From positions 186,001 through 250,000 of the forward strand of contig NZ_JAHBOI010000002.1 of NCBI RefSeq assembly GCF_018531425.1: a DNA stretch of 64,000 bases, written 5' to 3'. The first letter of the stretch is position 1. Each line of letters begins with the position of its first letter. Both the position numbers and the translations under genes were made by a program. The notes under the pieces were generated by a model. The model saw only the letters and a list, made by a program, of their open reading frames with translations, had not been told where the DNA came from and made no database searches. This DNA is from Paenarthrobacter sp. DKR-5 (lineage in GTDB: Bacteria; Actinomycetota; Actinomycetes; Actinomycetales; Micrococcaceae). Of the stretch, positions 1 to 8,133 are shown piece after piece.

Positions 1-128
1 ACGAGCGGGCCGTGCAGATCGCCGCGGCCAAACTCCGCCTGGTGACCGACCGGCGGCTTGGCAAGGTCACGCCGGAATGGGTGAAGGCCCTGGCCGCCGA
101 GAAGCCCCCGCGCCGGCACGCGTCCTGA
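1..128 (+). CDS. 3' end of an unidentified gene (partial)
   Basis: An open frame enters from the left edge and ends at TGA 126-128, giving the last 41 residues of a protein. The tail is charged and basic, with the segment LVTDRRLGKVTPEWVKAL. I do not recognise the family. The frame is believable because it runs from the edge to a stop followed 26 nt later by a strong hairpin terminator, and because codon use is typical for the window. Its start, length and role lie outside the window. Confidence 0.6.
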   Translation, partial: ERAVQIAAAKLRLVTDRRLGKVTPEWVKALAAEKPPRRHAS

Positions 129-153
129 CGGCACCCGCACCAGCAGGAACCGC

Positions 154-205
154 GCACACAGCAGAACCCCCGGAAGCCGAGGCTTGCGGGGGTTCTGCTG
201 TGTGC
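154..205. terminator. Bidirectional hairpin terminator
   Basis: An 18-bp perfect inverted repeat (154-171 with 188-205), whose inner part can extend the stem through AAGCC/GGCTT, lies between the convergent edge gene (+) and the VOC gene (-). It is placed to terminate both transcripts. Neither side has a long T tract. Confidence 0.75.
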
Positions 206-210
206 AGGCG

Positions 211-588
211 TCAGTCCATCTGGACGATGCCGAGGATGTTGCCTTCGCTGTCCTTGAAGAAGGCTCCGCGCTGCCCGTCGAATTCGGCGATGCCGTTCAC
301 GGTCTTCAGGCCCGGCATGTCGTATTCCTCGAACACGACGCCGCGTCCTTTGAGTCCCGTGACTTCGGAGTCCAGATCGGCGACGCCGAATGCCAGCTGC
401 GTATGACCGCCTCGGTCCGGGTTGGGCGTGGGATAGATGGTGAAACCGGTGCCGGCCGCGGTTTCGTAACGGTTACCTCCGGTCATTTCCTCAACGGGCT
501 CAAGCCCGAGTTTGTCCTGATACCACCGCTTGGCACGTTCCATGTCGGCGGCGGGGAGGGTGGTGAGAGATTTGGCGTCCTTGAGCAT
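211..588 (-). CDS. VOC family protein (glyoxalase/bleomycin-resistance fold)
   Basis: The 125-residue product has the single vicinal-oxygen-chelate domain layout. It begins MLKDAKSLTTLPAADMERAK, followed by a short helix and YQDKLGLEPVEE, and a second repeat contains FEEYDMPGLKTVNG and FFKDSEGNILGIVQ. VOC proteins bind a divalent metal and act as lyases, isomerases, dioxygenases or drug-binding proteins; the substrate here cannot be told. ATG at 588 was chosen over longer in-frame options because GGGAGGAA sits directly upstream and the domain starts right after it. It is a single gene, convergent with the edge gene, with its own likely promoter around 625-630. Confidence 0.85.
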   Translation of the reverse strand: MLKDAKSLTTLPAADMERAKRWYQDKLGLEPVEEMTGGNRYETAAGTGFTIYPTPNPDRGGHTQLAFGVADLDSEVTGLKGRGVVFEEYDMPGLKTVNGIAEFDGQRGAFFKDSEGNILGIVQMD

Positions 589-624
589 GGTTCCTCCCGG
601 AAGGGTCTGGCTCGTGACAATGGG

Positions 625-630
625 AAAATA
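625..630 (-). promoter_or_regulatory. Probable -10 element of the VOC gene
   Basis: On the minus strand TATTTT lies 37 nt upstream of the ATG at 588, leaving a short leader that carries GGGAGGAA. No good -35 match is seen, which is common in actinobacteria. Confidence 0.35.
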
Positions 631-750
631 GGCCGGGCGGGCCCAGCCCGCTAGAGGCTTTGGGCCCGTGTGCGCCCCCTCTTGCACCGGCTTGGCGCGG
701 GGCGTGTGTTGCTACCGGCGTCCGCGCCGGGCTCCGCTTACGCTCGATTC

Positions 751-885
751 ATGAACACACCGGCTCCGTCCGTCGCGGAAAGCGAAAGCGGCTTTCCGAT
801 CGTCGAGCTAGAGGGTCAGCTGACCATCGACGCACTCCTGGAGGAGCTTGGCGAAGACCGCCTCGAACCGGCGGACGAGGACTGA
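751..885 (+). CDS. Small acidic hypothetical protein
   Basis: The frame encodes 44 residues, strongly acidic toward the C terminus (LLEELGEDRLEPADED), from ATG 751 to TGA 883-885. No ribosome binding site is evident and no family is recognised. Support is limited to reasonable codon use and the lack of a competing frame in this gap between the VOC gene and the next minus-strand gene. It could be a small regulatory or adaptor protein, or a chance frame in GC-rich DNA. Confidence 0.3.
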   Translation: MNTPAPSVAESESGFPIVELEGQLTIDALLEELGEDRLEPADED

Positions 886-1031
886 CCCGGGCTCCCGCTA
901 CGGCCAGCGGTCCGCGCAGCCCCAAAACGGCGGCAAAAAGGTATGGCCTGAGGCAACAAACCTTGGTACGATCCTTGCATTCCGTCCCGATGGTGGTCTC
1001 GTTTTTCTTCCGGGGCGTACTCTCCAATGCT

Positions 1032-1066
1032 GGTCCCGCCGGATAGCCTTGTGCGCCGGCGGGACC
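1032..1066. terminator. Hairpin terminator downstream of the 119-residue hypothetical gene
   Basis: An 11-bp perfect GC-rich stem (1032-1042 with 1056-1066) with a 13-nt loop lies 27 nt beyond the stop of the minus-strand gene at 1093. No T tract follows. The rest of the 886-1092 gap shows no gene. Confidence 0.55.
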
Positions 1067-1092
1067 GCATCGGTCGGAGCGAACCTGTCCCG

Positions 1093-1452
1093 TCAGGCCT
1101 TTGGCCGCACCGTTTCGTGCGGAATCGTAATGCCGCCCCACGTGTGCCGGGCGCGGTCGCGGGCACGCTCCACCCAGAGGGAGACGGCAGTGCGGTCCGC
1201 GCCGGCGTCAAGGCAGATCTGGGCCGCCAGCGGGTAATGCCAGGAGAACGGGTCGGACTGCACCGTTCCCAAATAAGTGCCGGCGGCCTCGGCCAGGAGA
1301 TCGGGGCGCCCGTCAGCGACGTGCCGAACCTCCGCGACCGCCGCCTCAAGGTCAAAGGGGCGTTCCTTTGACAACCGGTTGGCCGCGCCCATGATGCGTG
1401 CCGTTACGATCCTGTCCCCTGCGCTCGCCGCGCCTCGACTTCCATGCTGCAT
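1093..1452 (-). CDS. Hypothetical protein downstream of ligD
   Basis: The frame encodes about 119 residues with a mostly helical look: DLEAAVAEVRHVADGRPDLL, then AAGTYLGT, SWHYPLAAQICLDAGAD and a C-terminal VERARDRARHTWGG. The repeated Ala-rich helices and a short 'ICLDAGAD' turn resemble helical-repeat proteins, but I do not recognise a family. It lies 50 nt downstream of the ligD stop on the same strand, so cotranscription with ligD is possible. ATG 1452 is one choice; an in-frame Met about 20 codons later (MGAANRL) is also possible, and no clear Shine-Dalgarno decides between them. A link to DNA repair is inferred only from position. Confidence 0.65.
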   Translation of the reverse strand: MQHGSRGAASAGDRIVTARIMGAANRLSKERPFDLEAAVAEVRHVADGRPDLLAEAAGTYLGTVQSDPFSWHYPLAAQICLDAGADRTAVSLWVERARDRARHTWGGITIPHETVRPKA

Positions 1453-1502
1453 GAGGCCGACCGTAGTCGCGGGCACTGACAGAACGGAAGAGACCACCGG
1501 CC

Positions 1503-3962
1503 TTACTCGGGCACGACGTCGGCCGGTTCCTTGTCGGGGCGCAGGCCCCGCCAGGACGGATGGCGCAGGCGCCCGGTAGCTGTGCGCTCGGCAAACGTCA
1601 CTTCGCCCACCAGGCGGGGGGTGACCCAGTGCGCGTCGCGTGCGTCGGCGGCCGGAACGTCGCGCAGCGGGCTGGTCTTTCGCTCAAGCCGCGCCAGGAG
1701 GCGGGAGAGGTCCTCCAGGTCCCTTTCCCGGAACCCGGTTCCCACCCGCCCGACATAGCGCAAGTCGCCGTCCGCCGGCACGCCCAGCAGCAAGGACCCG
1801 ACTGTACCGGCCCTCCTGCCCCCGCCCGGGCGCCAGCCAGCGATGACGACCTCCTGCGTGCGCGCGTGCTTGACCTTCAGCCAGCTTCGGGAGCGCCGGC
1901 CGGGCAGGTAGCTGCTCCCCGCTTTCTTCGCCAGCAGACCTTCGAGCCCGTGTTCCTCGCTGATTGCCAGCACGTGCGACGGCGGCCCCTCGAAAAGCGG
2001 CGAAAGCTGGACGCGGTCCGCAGCGGCGGGCCGCAGCACGTCCTCCAGCTCCTTCCGTCGCTCGCGGAGAGGCATCTTGAGGAGGGACCTGCCGCCCCTG
2101 TTGAGGATGTCAAAGGCGAAAGCATGAACGGGCACCTGGCGTGTCGCCGCCTCGATCTCCGCAGGCTTCACGAGGTTCATGCGCTGCTGCAGGAGGCCAA
2201 AGTCGGGCCGGCCCTTGCGGTCGAGCGCCACGATCTCCATGTCCAGCAGCACCGGTTCCCGTACGGCTCCGGCCAGTTCCTGGAGTTCGGGGTAGCCGGC
2301 GGTCAGGTCGTTGCCGTTGCGGCTGAGCAGGCGGACACCGCCGTCCTGCACAGCGGCGACGGCGCGGATGCCGTCCCACTTCATCTCGTACAGCCAGTCC
2401 TCATCCGAGAGTGCCTCCCCCTCCAGTTCCTGCAGATTGGAGGCGGTGGCAAGCATCGGCGCATGCGACGGCAGGACGCCGTGGTCGGCACGGGACGGCT
2501 GGCCGGCGGCCCCGTCCGCGGCCGTGGGTTCCGCTGCCGCGTCCGGGTGCTGGTCCTTCATCAAATGGATCAGCCAGTTGTTCTTTTGCTCCCCTCCGCC
2601 CCCGGTGCGGATCAGCGCAAAGCGCCGCGGCCCTCCCCCGAGGCCGCCGTCGGCGCGGCCGGTCAGGGTCGCGATGACCTCCTTGCCGTCGCGCCATTTC
2701 TCCAGTTCATACGTGCCGGCGTCCCAGATGGCGACGTCGCCCGCACCGTACTCACCCTTCGGGATCCGTCCTTCGAACGTGCCGTACTCCAGCGGGTGGT
2801 CTTCGGTCTGGACAGCGAGGTGGTTCTGCTTCGGCGAGTCCGGCGGCCCCTTGGGCACGGCCCAGGAGACCAGCACGCCGTCATGCTCAAGCCGGAAGTC
2901 CCAGTGCAGCCGGCGGGCGTGGTGTTCCTGGATCACGAAGCTGTTTCCTCCGGCCGCCGAGGGTGCGGTATCCGGAACCGGCTCGGGCGTCCGCTCCGCG
3001 TCCCGCATGGTCCGGTACCGGTGGAGCCGGTCCGGCTCCGCAACGGCTCCCGGGTGCCCGGGGCTGAGCGAAGCCATCGGGTCCTGCACGTGCTTGATCC
3101 GCTCGAGCACGTGCAGGTAATCGAGGTGGGAAAGGTCGGGGTCATCGAGCTCGGCCCAGGTCCGCGGACAGGCGACCATGGGCCGCACCCGTCCCCGCAG
3201 CGAATACGGTGCGATCGTGGTCTTGGCTGCGCTGTTCTGGCTCCAGTCCACCAGCACCTTCCCCGCGCGCAGTGATTTCTTCATGTCGCTGACGACCAGG
3301 TCCGGATGATCGGCCTCGAGTGCCCGGGCAAGCTCGTGGGCGACGGCGCTGACCTGGTCCGACGTCTCCCCGCCGTCCAGCGCCGCGTAAAGGTGTATTC
3401 CCTTGCTGCCGCTGGTCACCGGCACCGGCTCAAGTCCCATGCCGCCCAGAATGGCCCTCGCCAGGCGCGCAACCTCTGCGCATTCGGCCAGCCCCGCGCC
3501 GTCCCCTGGGTCAAGGTCCAGGACCATCCGGTCGGGATTTCGCGGCTGCCCCGCCTCGTCGACGGTCCACTGCGGGACATGGATCTCCAGCGCGCCGATC
3601 TGCCCGAGCCAGGTCAGTGTCGCCAGGTCGTTCAGCAGCGGATAGGTGTTGACGTGTTCCTTGTGCTGCAGCGTCACCCTGGGGACCCACTCCGGCGCTG
3701 ACTTGTCCAGGTTCTTCTGGAAGAACATGGCGCCGGGCTGGTCCGCCGTGCCGACGCCGTGCACCCAGCGCTTGCGTGTCACCGGCCGGTCCCGGGCGTG
3801 CGCGATGAGCAGCGGAGCCACAGCGGCAAGATAGGACAGCACATCCGCCTTGGTGGTGCCCGTCGCCGGGTAGAGGACTTTGTCCAGGTTGGTCAGCCTG
3901 AGCCTGCGGCCCTCAATGTCGACAATCTGACGGTTCGAACCCGTGCCCGAGGTGGTGGCCAT
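1503..3962 (-). CDS. ligD: Multifunctional ATP-dependent DNA ligase LigD (non-homologous end joining)
   Basis: The 819-residue protein has the three LigD domains in the mycobacterial order. An N-terminal primase-polymerase domain (about 10-295) carries the LDLDPGD metal motif and VDWSQN. A central 3'-phosphoesterase (about 345-480) contains HHARRLHWDFRLEHDG and SWAVPKGP. A C-terminal ligase (about 530-815) has the nucleotidyl-lysine motif YEMKWDGIRA. With Ku it fills, trims and seals double-strand breaks. ATG 3962 (MATTSGTG) was chosen; an in-frame ATG 11 codons upstream is possible. It diverges from ku across 69 bp. The same reading frame stays open far upstream, antisense to ku, but that extension has no LigD homology and is not coding. 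Confidence 0.97.
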   Translation of the reverse strand: MATTSGTGSNRQIVDIEGRRLRLTNLDKVLYPATGTTKADVLSYLAAVAPLLIAHARDRPVTRKRWVHGVGTADQPGAMFFQKNLDKSAPEWVPRVTLQHKEHVNTYPLLNDLATLTWLGQIGALEIHVPQWTVDEAGQPRNPDRMVLDLDPGDGAGLAECAEVARLARAILGGMGLEPVPVTSGSKGIHLYAALDGGETSDQVSAVAHELARALEADHPDLVVSDMKKSLRAGKVLVDWSQNSAAKTTIAPYSLRGRVRPMVACPRTWAELDDPDLSHLDYLHVLERIKHVQDPMASLSPGHPGAVAEPDRLHRYRTMRDAERTPEPVPDTAPSAAGGNSFVIQEHHARRLHWDFRLEHDGVLVSWAVPKGPPDSPKQNHLAVQTEDHPLEYGTFEGRIPKGEYGAGDVAIWDAGTYELEKWRDGKEVIATLTGRADGGLGGGPRRFALIRTGGGGEQKNNWLIHLMKDQHPDAAAEPTAADGAAGQPSRADHGVLPSHAPMLATASNLQELEGEALSDEDWLYEMKWDGIRAVAAVQDGGVRLLSRNGNDLTAGYPELQELAGAVREPVLLDMEIVALDRKGRPDFGLLQQRMNLVKPAEIEAATRQVPVHAFAFDILNRGGRSLLKMPLRERRKELEDVLRPAAADRVQLSPLFEGPPSHVLAISEEHGLEGLLAKKAGSSYLPGRRSRSWLKVKHARTQEVVIAGWRPGGGRRAGTVGSLLLGVPADGDLRYVGRVGTGFRERDLEDLSRLLARLERKTSPLRDVPAADARDAHWVTPRLVGEVTFAERTATGRLRHPSWRGLRPDKEPADVVPE

Positions 3963-3972
3963 ACCGTCAGTC

Positions 3973-4001
3973 TTACCTGAAATACAGGCCATGGCTATAC
4001 C
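3973..4001 (+). promoter_or_regulatory. Candidate ku promoter in the ligD/ku divergent region
   Basis: TTACCT (3973-3978) and TATACC (3996-4001) are separated by 17 bp and lie about 30 bp upstream of ku. A 10-bp perfect palindrome, AAGCATGCTT (4006-4015), follows and could be a protein-binding site. The match to consensus is moderate. Confidence 0.35.
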
Positions 4002-4031
4002 TAGTAAGCATGCTTGGTGTTCACTATTGGA

Positions 4032-4943
4032 ATGAGAGCAATCTGGAAGGGCGCGGTCGCCTTCGGGCTGGTCAACGTGCCGGTCAAGGTCTACAGCGCC
4101 ACCGAGGACCACGACGTGGCGCTGCATCAGGTGCATGACAAGGACGGCGGCCGGATCCGTTACCAGCGCCGCTGCGAGGTCTGCGGCAAGGTCGTGGACT
4201 ACGCCAACATCGACAAGGCCTACGACGACGGCGAACACACCGTCATCCTCACCGCCGAGGATCTGGAGTCCCTGCCGGCTGAGAAGAGCCGCGAGATCGA
4301 GGTCGTGGAGTTCATCCCCAGCGAGCAGCTGGACCCCATCATGCTGGACCGTTCCTATTATCTGGAACCGGACTCCAGCTCGACGAAGGCCTATACCTTG
4401 CTCCGGAGGACGCTGGAAAAGACTGACAGGACTGCCATCGTGAAATTCGCGCTGCGGCAGAAGACCCGGCTGGGGGCGCTCAGAGTCCGCGGGGACGTGC
4501 TGATGCTGCAGACGTTGCTGTGGGCCGACGAGGTCCGGGAGGCCTCGTTCCCCTCGTTGGAGGAGAAGCCGCGGATTTCGGCCAAGGAGCTGGAGATGTC
4601 CGCCGCCTTGGTGGACTCCTTTTCGGAGGACTTCGCGCCGGAGGAGTTCGAGGACGACTACCAGGTCCAGTTGCGGCAGCTGCTTGAGGCCAAGATCGCC
4701 CAGGGGGACGCCATCGACACCGAAGCCACCTTCGGCGAGCCGGCGAATGAGGAAGAAGGCGCGAAGGTGCTTGACCTGATGGAGGCGCTGCGGCGCAGCG
4801 TCGAACGCACCAAGAGCGGTGGCAAGAACGATGGCAAGGATGCAAAGGGCAAAGCCGCCGCACCGGAAGGCGGCAAGCCCCGGACCGGCGCCCCGGGCGG
4901 CAGATCGACGGCCCGGGCGGCCGGCAAGAAGAAGGGGGCCTGA
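4032..4943 (+). CDS. ku: Bacterial Ku end-binding protein
   Basis: The 303-residue protein is a single-domain bacterial Ku: MRAIWKGAVAFGLVNVPVK at the N terminus, then the DNA-ring core with YQRRCEVCGKVVDY, YYLEPD and LLRRTLEKTDRTAIVKFALR. The C-terminal tail (about 260-303) is rich in Lys, Gly and Ala, as in Ku proteins that contact DNA and LigD. It forms a ring on broken DNA ends and recruits LigD. ATG 4032 fits the conserved N terminus; an upstream in-frame GTG adds six non-conserved residues. The divergent pairing with ligD supports a complete two-gene NHEJ system. Confidence 0.96.
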   Translation: MRAIWKGAVAFGLVNVPVKVYSATEDHDVALHQVHDKDGGRIRYQRRCEVCGKVVDYANIDKAYDDGEHTVILTAEDLESLPAEKSREIEVVEFIPSEQLDPIMLDRSYYLEPDSSSTKAYTLLRRTLEKTDRTAIVKFALRQKTRLGALRVRGDVLMLQTLLWADEVREASFPSLEEKPRISAKELEMSAALVDSFSEDFAPEEFEDDYQVQLRQLLEAKIAQGDAIDTEATFGEPANEEEGAKVLDLMEALRRSVERTKSGGKNDGKDAKGKAAAPEGGKPRTGAPGGRSTARAAGKKKGA

Positions 4944-4989
4944 CCTCATCCAGCCCAGGCCGTGGCTGGCGGTTCCGCATTTGCGTGCC

Positions 4990-4995
4990 TATATT
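4990..4995 (+). promoter_or_regulatory. -10 element of a probable leaderless transcript (mod operon)
   Basis: TATATT ends 7 nt before the ATG at 5003 and no Shine-Dalgarno is present. Transcription would start at or next to the start codon. This supports the ATG at 5003 over the in-frame ATG at 4985. Confidence 0.5.
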
Positions 4996-5002
4996 GGGTG
5001 AC

Positions 5003-5413
5003 ATGCCGCATTTGAGGATATCCGAGGCTGCAAGGTTCCTTGCGGTCAGTGACGACACCGTGAGGCGCTGGATCGACTCCGGCGCCCTGGCTGGAACACG
5101 GGACGACGCCGGACGGACGGTGGTGGACGGCCTTGAGCTGGCACGGCTGGCCAAGTCGAATGCCGTGCTGCCTGCCGATCCGACGGACGTCGGCCGGTCT
5201 GCGCGGAACCGGTTCGTCGGGCTGGTGACGAACATCGTGATGGACACCGTCATGGCACAGGTCGAGCTGCAATGCGGCCCGCACCGGGTGGTGTCGCTGA
5301 TGAGCAGCGAGGCGGTGCGCGAACTCGGCCTGGAACGAGGGTCCGTGGCCACCGCCGTCGTGAAAGCGACCACCGTGATCATCGAAACCCCTTCCGGCAA
5401 GGCAGCCCCGTGA
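5003..5413 (+). CDS. HTH (excisionase/MerR-like) plus TOBE domain molybdate-binding regulator
   Basis: The 136-residue protein combines an N-terminal helix-turn-helix (LRISEAARFLAVSDDTVRRW, about 3-50) with a C-terminal TOBE/Mop domain (about 68-133, starting RNRFVGLVTNIVMDTVMAQV). TOBE/Mop domains bind molybdate or tungstate, so the protein is likely a molybdate-responsive regulator or molybdate store. It overlaps modA by 4 nt (GTGA) and so is the first gene of the molybdate operon, which suggests autoregulation. The start is set by TATATT 7 nt upstream, giving a leaderless message. Confidence 0.88.
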   Translation: MPHLRISEAARFLAVSDDTVRRWIDSGALAGTRDDAGRTVVDGLELARLAKSNAVLPADPTDVGRSARNRFVGLVTNIVMDTVMAQVELQCGPHRVVSLMSSEAVRELGLERGSVATAVVKATTVIIETPSGKAAP

Positions 5414-6189
5414 CCGGCCGCCGGGCACGCGCCGCCGCAGCCGCCGTCGCAGCCGGGCTGCTGGCCGGACTGCTCTCTGCGTGCTCCCCGGCCGCCGGGC
5501 AAGCTGGCGAGCCCTCCAGGACCGTGACGGTCTTCGCGGCCGCGTCGCTGAAGAAGACCTTTACCGAACTGGCGCACCGCTTCGAGACCGCACACCCCGG
5601 CACATCCGTAAAGCTAAGTTTTGCCGGTTCGTCGGAGCTGGCGGCCCAGCTCAACGAGGGGGCACCGGCCGACGTCTTCGCCTCTGCTGACCAGGCCAAC
5701 ATGGCCAAGGTGGAAGCATCCGCCGGCGTCGAGGGCAAGCCAGTCGTCTTTGCCAGCAACGTCCTGACCATCGCGGTTCCCCCCGCCAATCCGGCGCACG
5801 TCACATCCTTGGCCGACCTGGCCCGGCCCGGCACCAAGGTGGTGGTCTGCGCCAGCCAGGTGCCCTGCGGGGCTGCGGCACGGACCGTCGAACGTGCCGC
5901 CGGGGTGGCGCTTCACCCGGTCAGCGAGGAACTGTCGGTCACCGATGTGCTGGGCAAGGTCAGTTCCGGGGAGGCGGATGCCGGGCTCGTCTACGTGACG
6001 GACACCAAGGCGGCCGGCGGCACGGTGCGCTCGGTGTCTTTTGACGCGTCCTCGGCCGCCCGCAACCTCTACCCGATCGCCGCGCTCCGCAGCAGCGCGG
6101 ACAAGGCTTTGGCCGCCGAGTTCGTCGCCCTGGTTGCCGGCGCCGAGGGCCGCAAGGTGCTCGGCGACGCTGGTTTCGGCGCCCCGTGA
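5410..6189 (+). CDS. modA: Molybdate ABC transporter substrate-binding lipoprotein ModA
   Basis: The 259-residue protein starts at GTG, overlapping the previous stop. It has a lipoprotein signal: basic RRAR, a hydrophobic Ala/Leu run and lipobox LLSAC with the acylated Cys at residue 25. The mature part begins [18 protein letters not shown] and contains [20 protein letters not shown] and [13 protein letters not shown], all typical of ModA oxyanion-binding proteins. It captures molybdate outside the membrane and delivers it to ModB. Its 4-nt overlap with modB implies translational coupling. Confidence 0.95.
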   Translation: MTGRRARAAAAAVAAGLLAGLLSACSPAAGQAGEPSRTVTVFAAASLKKTFTELAHRFETAHPGTSVKLSFAGSSELAAQLNEGAPADVFASADQANMAKVEASAGVEGKPVVFASNVLTIAVPPANPAHVTSLADLARPGTKVVVCASQVPCGAAARTVERAAGVALHPVSEELSVTDVLGKVSSGEADAGLVYVTDTKAAGGTVRSVSFDASSAARNLYPIAALRSSADKALAAEFVALVAGAEGRKVLGDAGFGAP

Positions 6190-7025
6190 GCGCGGGCCAC
6201 CAAGGTCACGCCCTGCCCGGCTGGGTTACCGCTGCGGCCGCTGTAGGCACCGGGTTCGTCCTGCTGCCGTTGGCAGCAATGGTCCTGCGCATCGACTGGC
6301 CGAGGTTCGTCCCGCTGGTCACCTCCGATTCCTCGCTCGCGGCCCTCGGCCTGAGCCTGCGGACATCCGCCGTCAGCACTCTGCTCTGCGTGGTGCTCGG
6401 TGTACCGATGGCCCTCGCCCTGGCGCGGGACACGGTCCCGGGCCAACGCCTGCTCAGGCCGCTGGTGCTGCTCCCGCTGGTCCTGCCGCCTGTCGTCGGC
6501 GGCATCGCCCTGCTGTACACCTTCGGCCGCCGGGGCCTGCTCGGGCAAAGCCTTGACCTGCTGGGTGTCCAGGTCGCCTTTTCCACGGCGGCGGTCGTGA
6601 TCGCCCAGACCTTCGTGGCGATGCCGTTCCTGGTGGTCAGCTTGGAAGGGACCCTGCGCACCTCCGGCCAGCGGTTCGAAGCGGTGGCCGCAACCCTGGG
6701 CGCCCGCCCCGGCACCGTGCTCAGCCGGGTGACGCTCCCGCTGGTACTCCCCGGCCTCGTCTCCGGCGCGATGCTGAGTTTCGCCCGTGCACTCGGCGAA
6801 TTCGGCGCGACGCTGACGTTTGCCGGCAGCCTGCAGGGCAGCACACGGACGCTCCCGCTGGAAATCTACCTGCAGCGGGAGACCGATCCGGACGCGGCAG
6901 TGGCTCTCTCGCTCGTCCTGGTCGCTGTGGCTGTCGGCGTCGTCGGCGTGGCCCACGGGCGCAGAGGCGGATCCGCACGCCTTCGGACCCTGTTGTCCTG
7001 GAGCCGGGCAGGCGCGCCACGATGA
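6186..7025 (+). CDS. modB: Molybdate ABC transporter permease ModB
   Basis: The 279-residue integral membrane protein has about five to six hydrophobic segments and the permease EAA loop near [20 protein letters not shown], followed by [18 protein letters not shown], a ModB hallmark. It forms the transmembrane channel for molybdate with ModC. The GTG start overlaps the modA stop by 4 nt and the stop overlaps modC by 4 nt. Confidence 0.95.
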   Translation: MSAGHQGHALPGWVTAAAAVGTGFVLLPLAAMVLRIDWPRFVPLVTSDSSLAALGLSLRTSAVSTLLCVVLGVPMALALARDTVPGQRLLRPLVLLPLVLPPVVGGIALLYTFGRRGLLGQSLDLLGVQVAFSTAAVVIAQTFVAMPFLVVSLEGTLRTSGQRFEAVAATLGARPGTVLSRVTLPLVLPGLVSGAMLSFARALGEFGATLTFAGSLQGSTRTLPLEIYLQRETDPDAAVALSLVLVAVAVGVVGVAHGRRGGSARLRTLLSWSRAGAPR

Positions 7026-8080
7026 GCCTGCAGGTGAGCTTTGTCGACGACGCGCGCGGGACGGACCTGCAGCTCGACGTCGCCGACAGCGAGACGGTTG
7101 CCGTGCTGGGCCCGAACGGCGCCGGGAAGTCGACCCTGCTGAACGTCATCGCAGGACTGCACCGGCCGGCGTCCGGGAGCGGACGCCTCGACGGAGAAAC
7201 GCTGTTCGACCTTGGGGACCGGGCCCGCACCTGGGTCCCCGCGCAGGACCGCCGGGTGGGGCTGCTCAGCCAGGACGCACTGCTCTTCCCGCACCTGAGC
7301 GTGCTGGAGAACGTGGCCTTCGGCCCCCGCAGCGCCGGCGCCGGGAGGAGTGAAGCCAGACGTCGCGCCTCGCACTGGCTCGAGCAGGTGGAGGCCCTGG
7401 ACCTTGCCGGCCGCCGGCCCGGCCAGCTGTCCGGCGGCCAGGCGCAGCGCATCGCCGTCGCCCGCGCACTCGCCGCCGAGCCCCGCCTCCTGCTGCTCGA
7501 CGAGCCGCTCGCCGCGCTCGACCAGTCGGCCGCCCCGCTGGTCAGGCGCCTGCTCAAGCGGGTGCTGGAAGGCCGGCCCTCCGTGATCGTCACGCATGAC
7601 GTCATGGATGCCCTCGTCCTGGCGGACCGCATCGTGGTTGTGGAGGGCGGCCGGGTCGTGGAGCAGGGCACGACCGACGCGGTGCTGGAACGGCCGCGAA
7701 GCCGGTTCGCGGCGGGGATGGCCGGCCTGAATCTGCTCCATGGCCGCATCACCGACGTCGGCCTCGCCGCCGGCAGCGGGACCGTCAGCGGCAGCATCGA
7801 CGCGACTGCCGCGGCGGGGGACGACGGTGTGGCGGTATTCCGCCCGGCGGACGTCGCCGTCTACACGCAGGCCCCCGCCGGGAGCCCGCGGAACACCTTC
7901 CACGTCACGGTCACGGATGTGGAACCGCACGGGGACCAGCTGCGCGTGCGCGCCGGAGACCTTGCCGCCGACGTGACCCCTGCGGCAGCGGCAGAACTTG
8001 AACTGGCCCCGGGCACGCCCGCGGTATTCGTCGTCAAGGCGGCAGCTGTCACCATCTACCCCGGCAAGCCCGCGCACTGA
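7022..8080 (+). CDS. modC: Molybdate ABC transporter ATP-binding protein ModC
   Basis: The 352-residue ATPase has Walker [10 protein letters not shown] (about 30-38), a Q-loop near [11 protein letters not shown], the signature LSGGQAQRI (about 135), Walker B LLLLDEP (about 156-162) and the H-loop VIVTHD. The C-terminal part (about 240-350) has a TOBE-like domain, usual for ModC and able to bind molybdate for feedback. It energises the ModAB transporter and is the last gene of the four-gene operon. Confidence 0.95.
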   Translation: MSLQVSFVDDARGTDLQLDVADSETVAVLGPNGAGKSTLLNVIAGLHRPASGSGRLDGETLFDLGDRARTWVPAQDRRVGLLSQDALLFPHLSVLENVAFGPRSAGAGRSEARRRASHWLEQVEALDLAGRRPGQLSGGQAQRIAVARALAAEPRLLLLDEPLAALDQSAAPLVRRLLKRVLEGRPSVIVTHDVMDALVLADRIVVVEGGRVVEQGTTDAVLERPRSRFAAGMAGLNLLHGRITDVGLAAGSGTVSGSIDATAAAGDDGVAVFRPADVAVYTQAPAGSPRNTFHVTVTDVEPHGDQLRVRAGDLAADVTPAAAAELELAPGTPAVFVVKAAAVTIYPGKPAH

Positions 8081-8133
8081 GAGCCCGCCCACTGAGCCCG
8101 CACCGTGTGCGGCCCGGCTTTTCCGGTGCGCGC

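Noticed and set aside
3963-4949. The ligD reading frame stays open for about 330 codons upstream, antisense to ku.
   Set aside because: The translated extension has no Ku, LigD or other family features and lies opposite a well-supported gene. Long open antisense frames are expected in GC-rich DNA.
8098-8112. Small hairpin (CCGCAC/GTGCGG) between modC and kynU followed by CCCGGCTTTTCC.
   Set aside because: Only a 6-bp stem with T4; too weak to call as a terminator, although the position between convergent genes is suitable.
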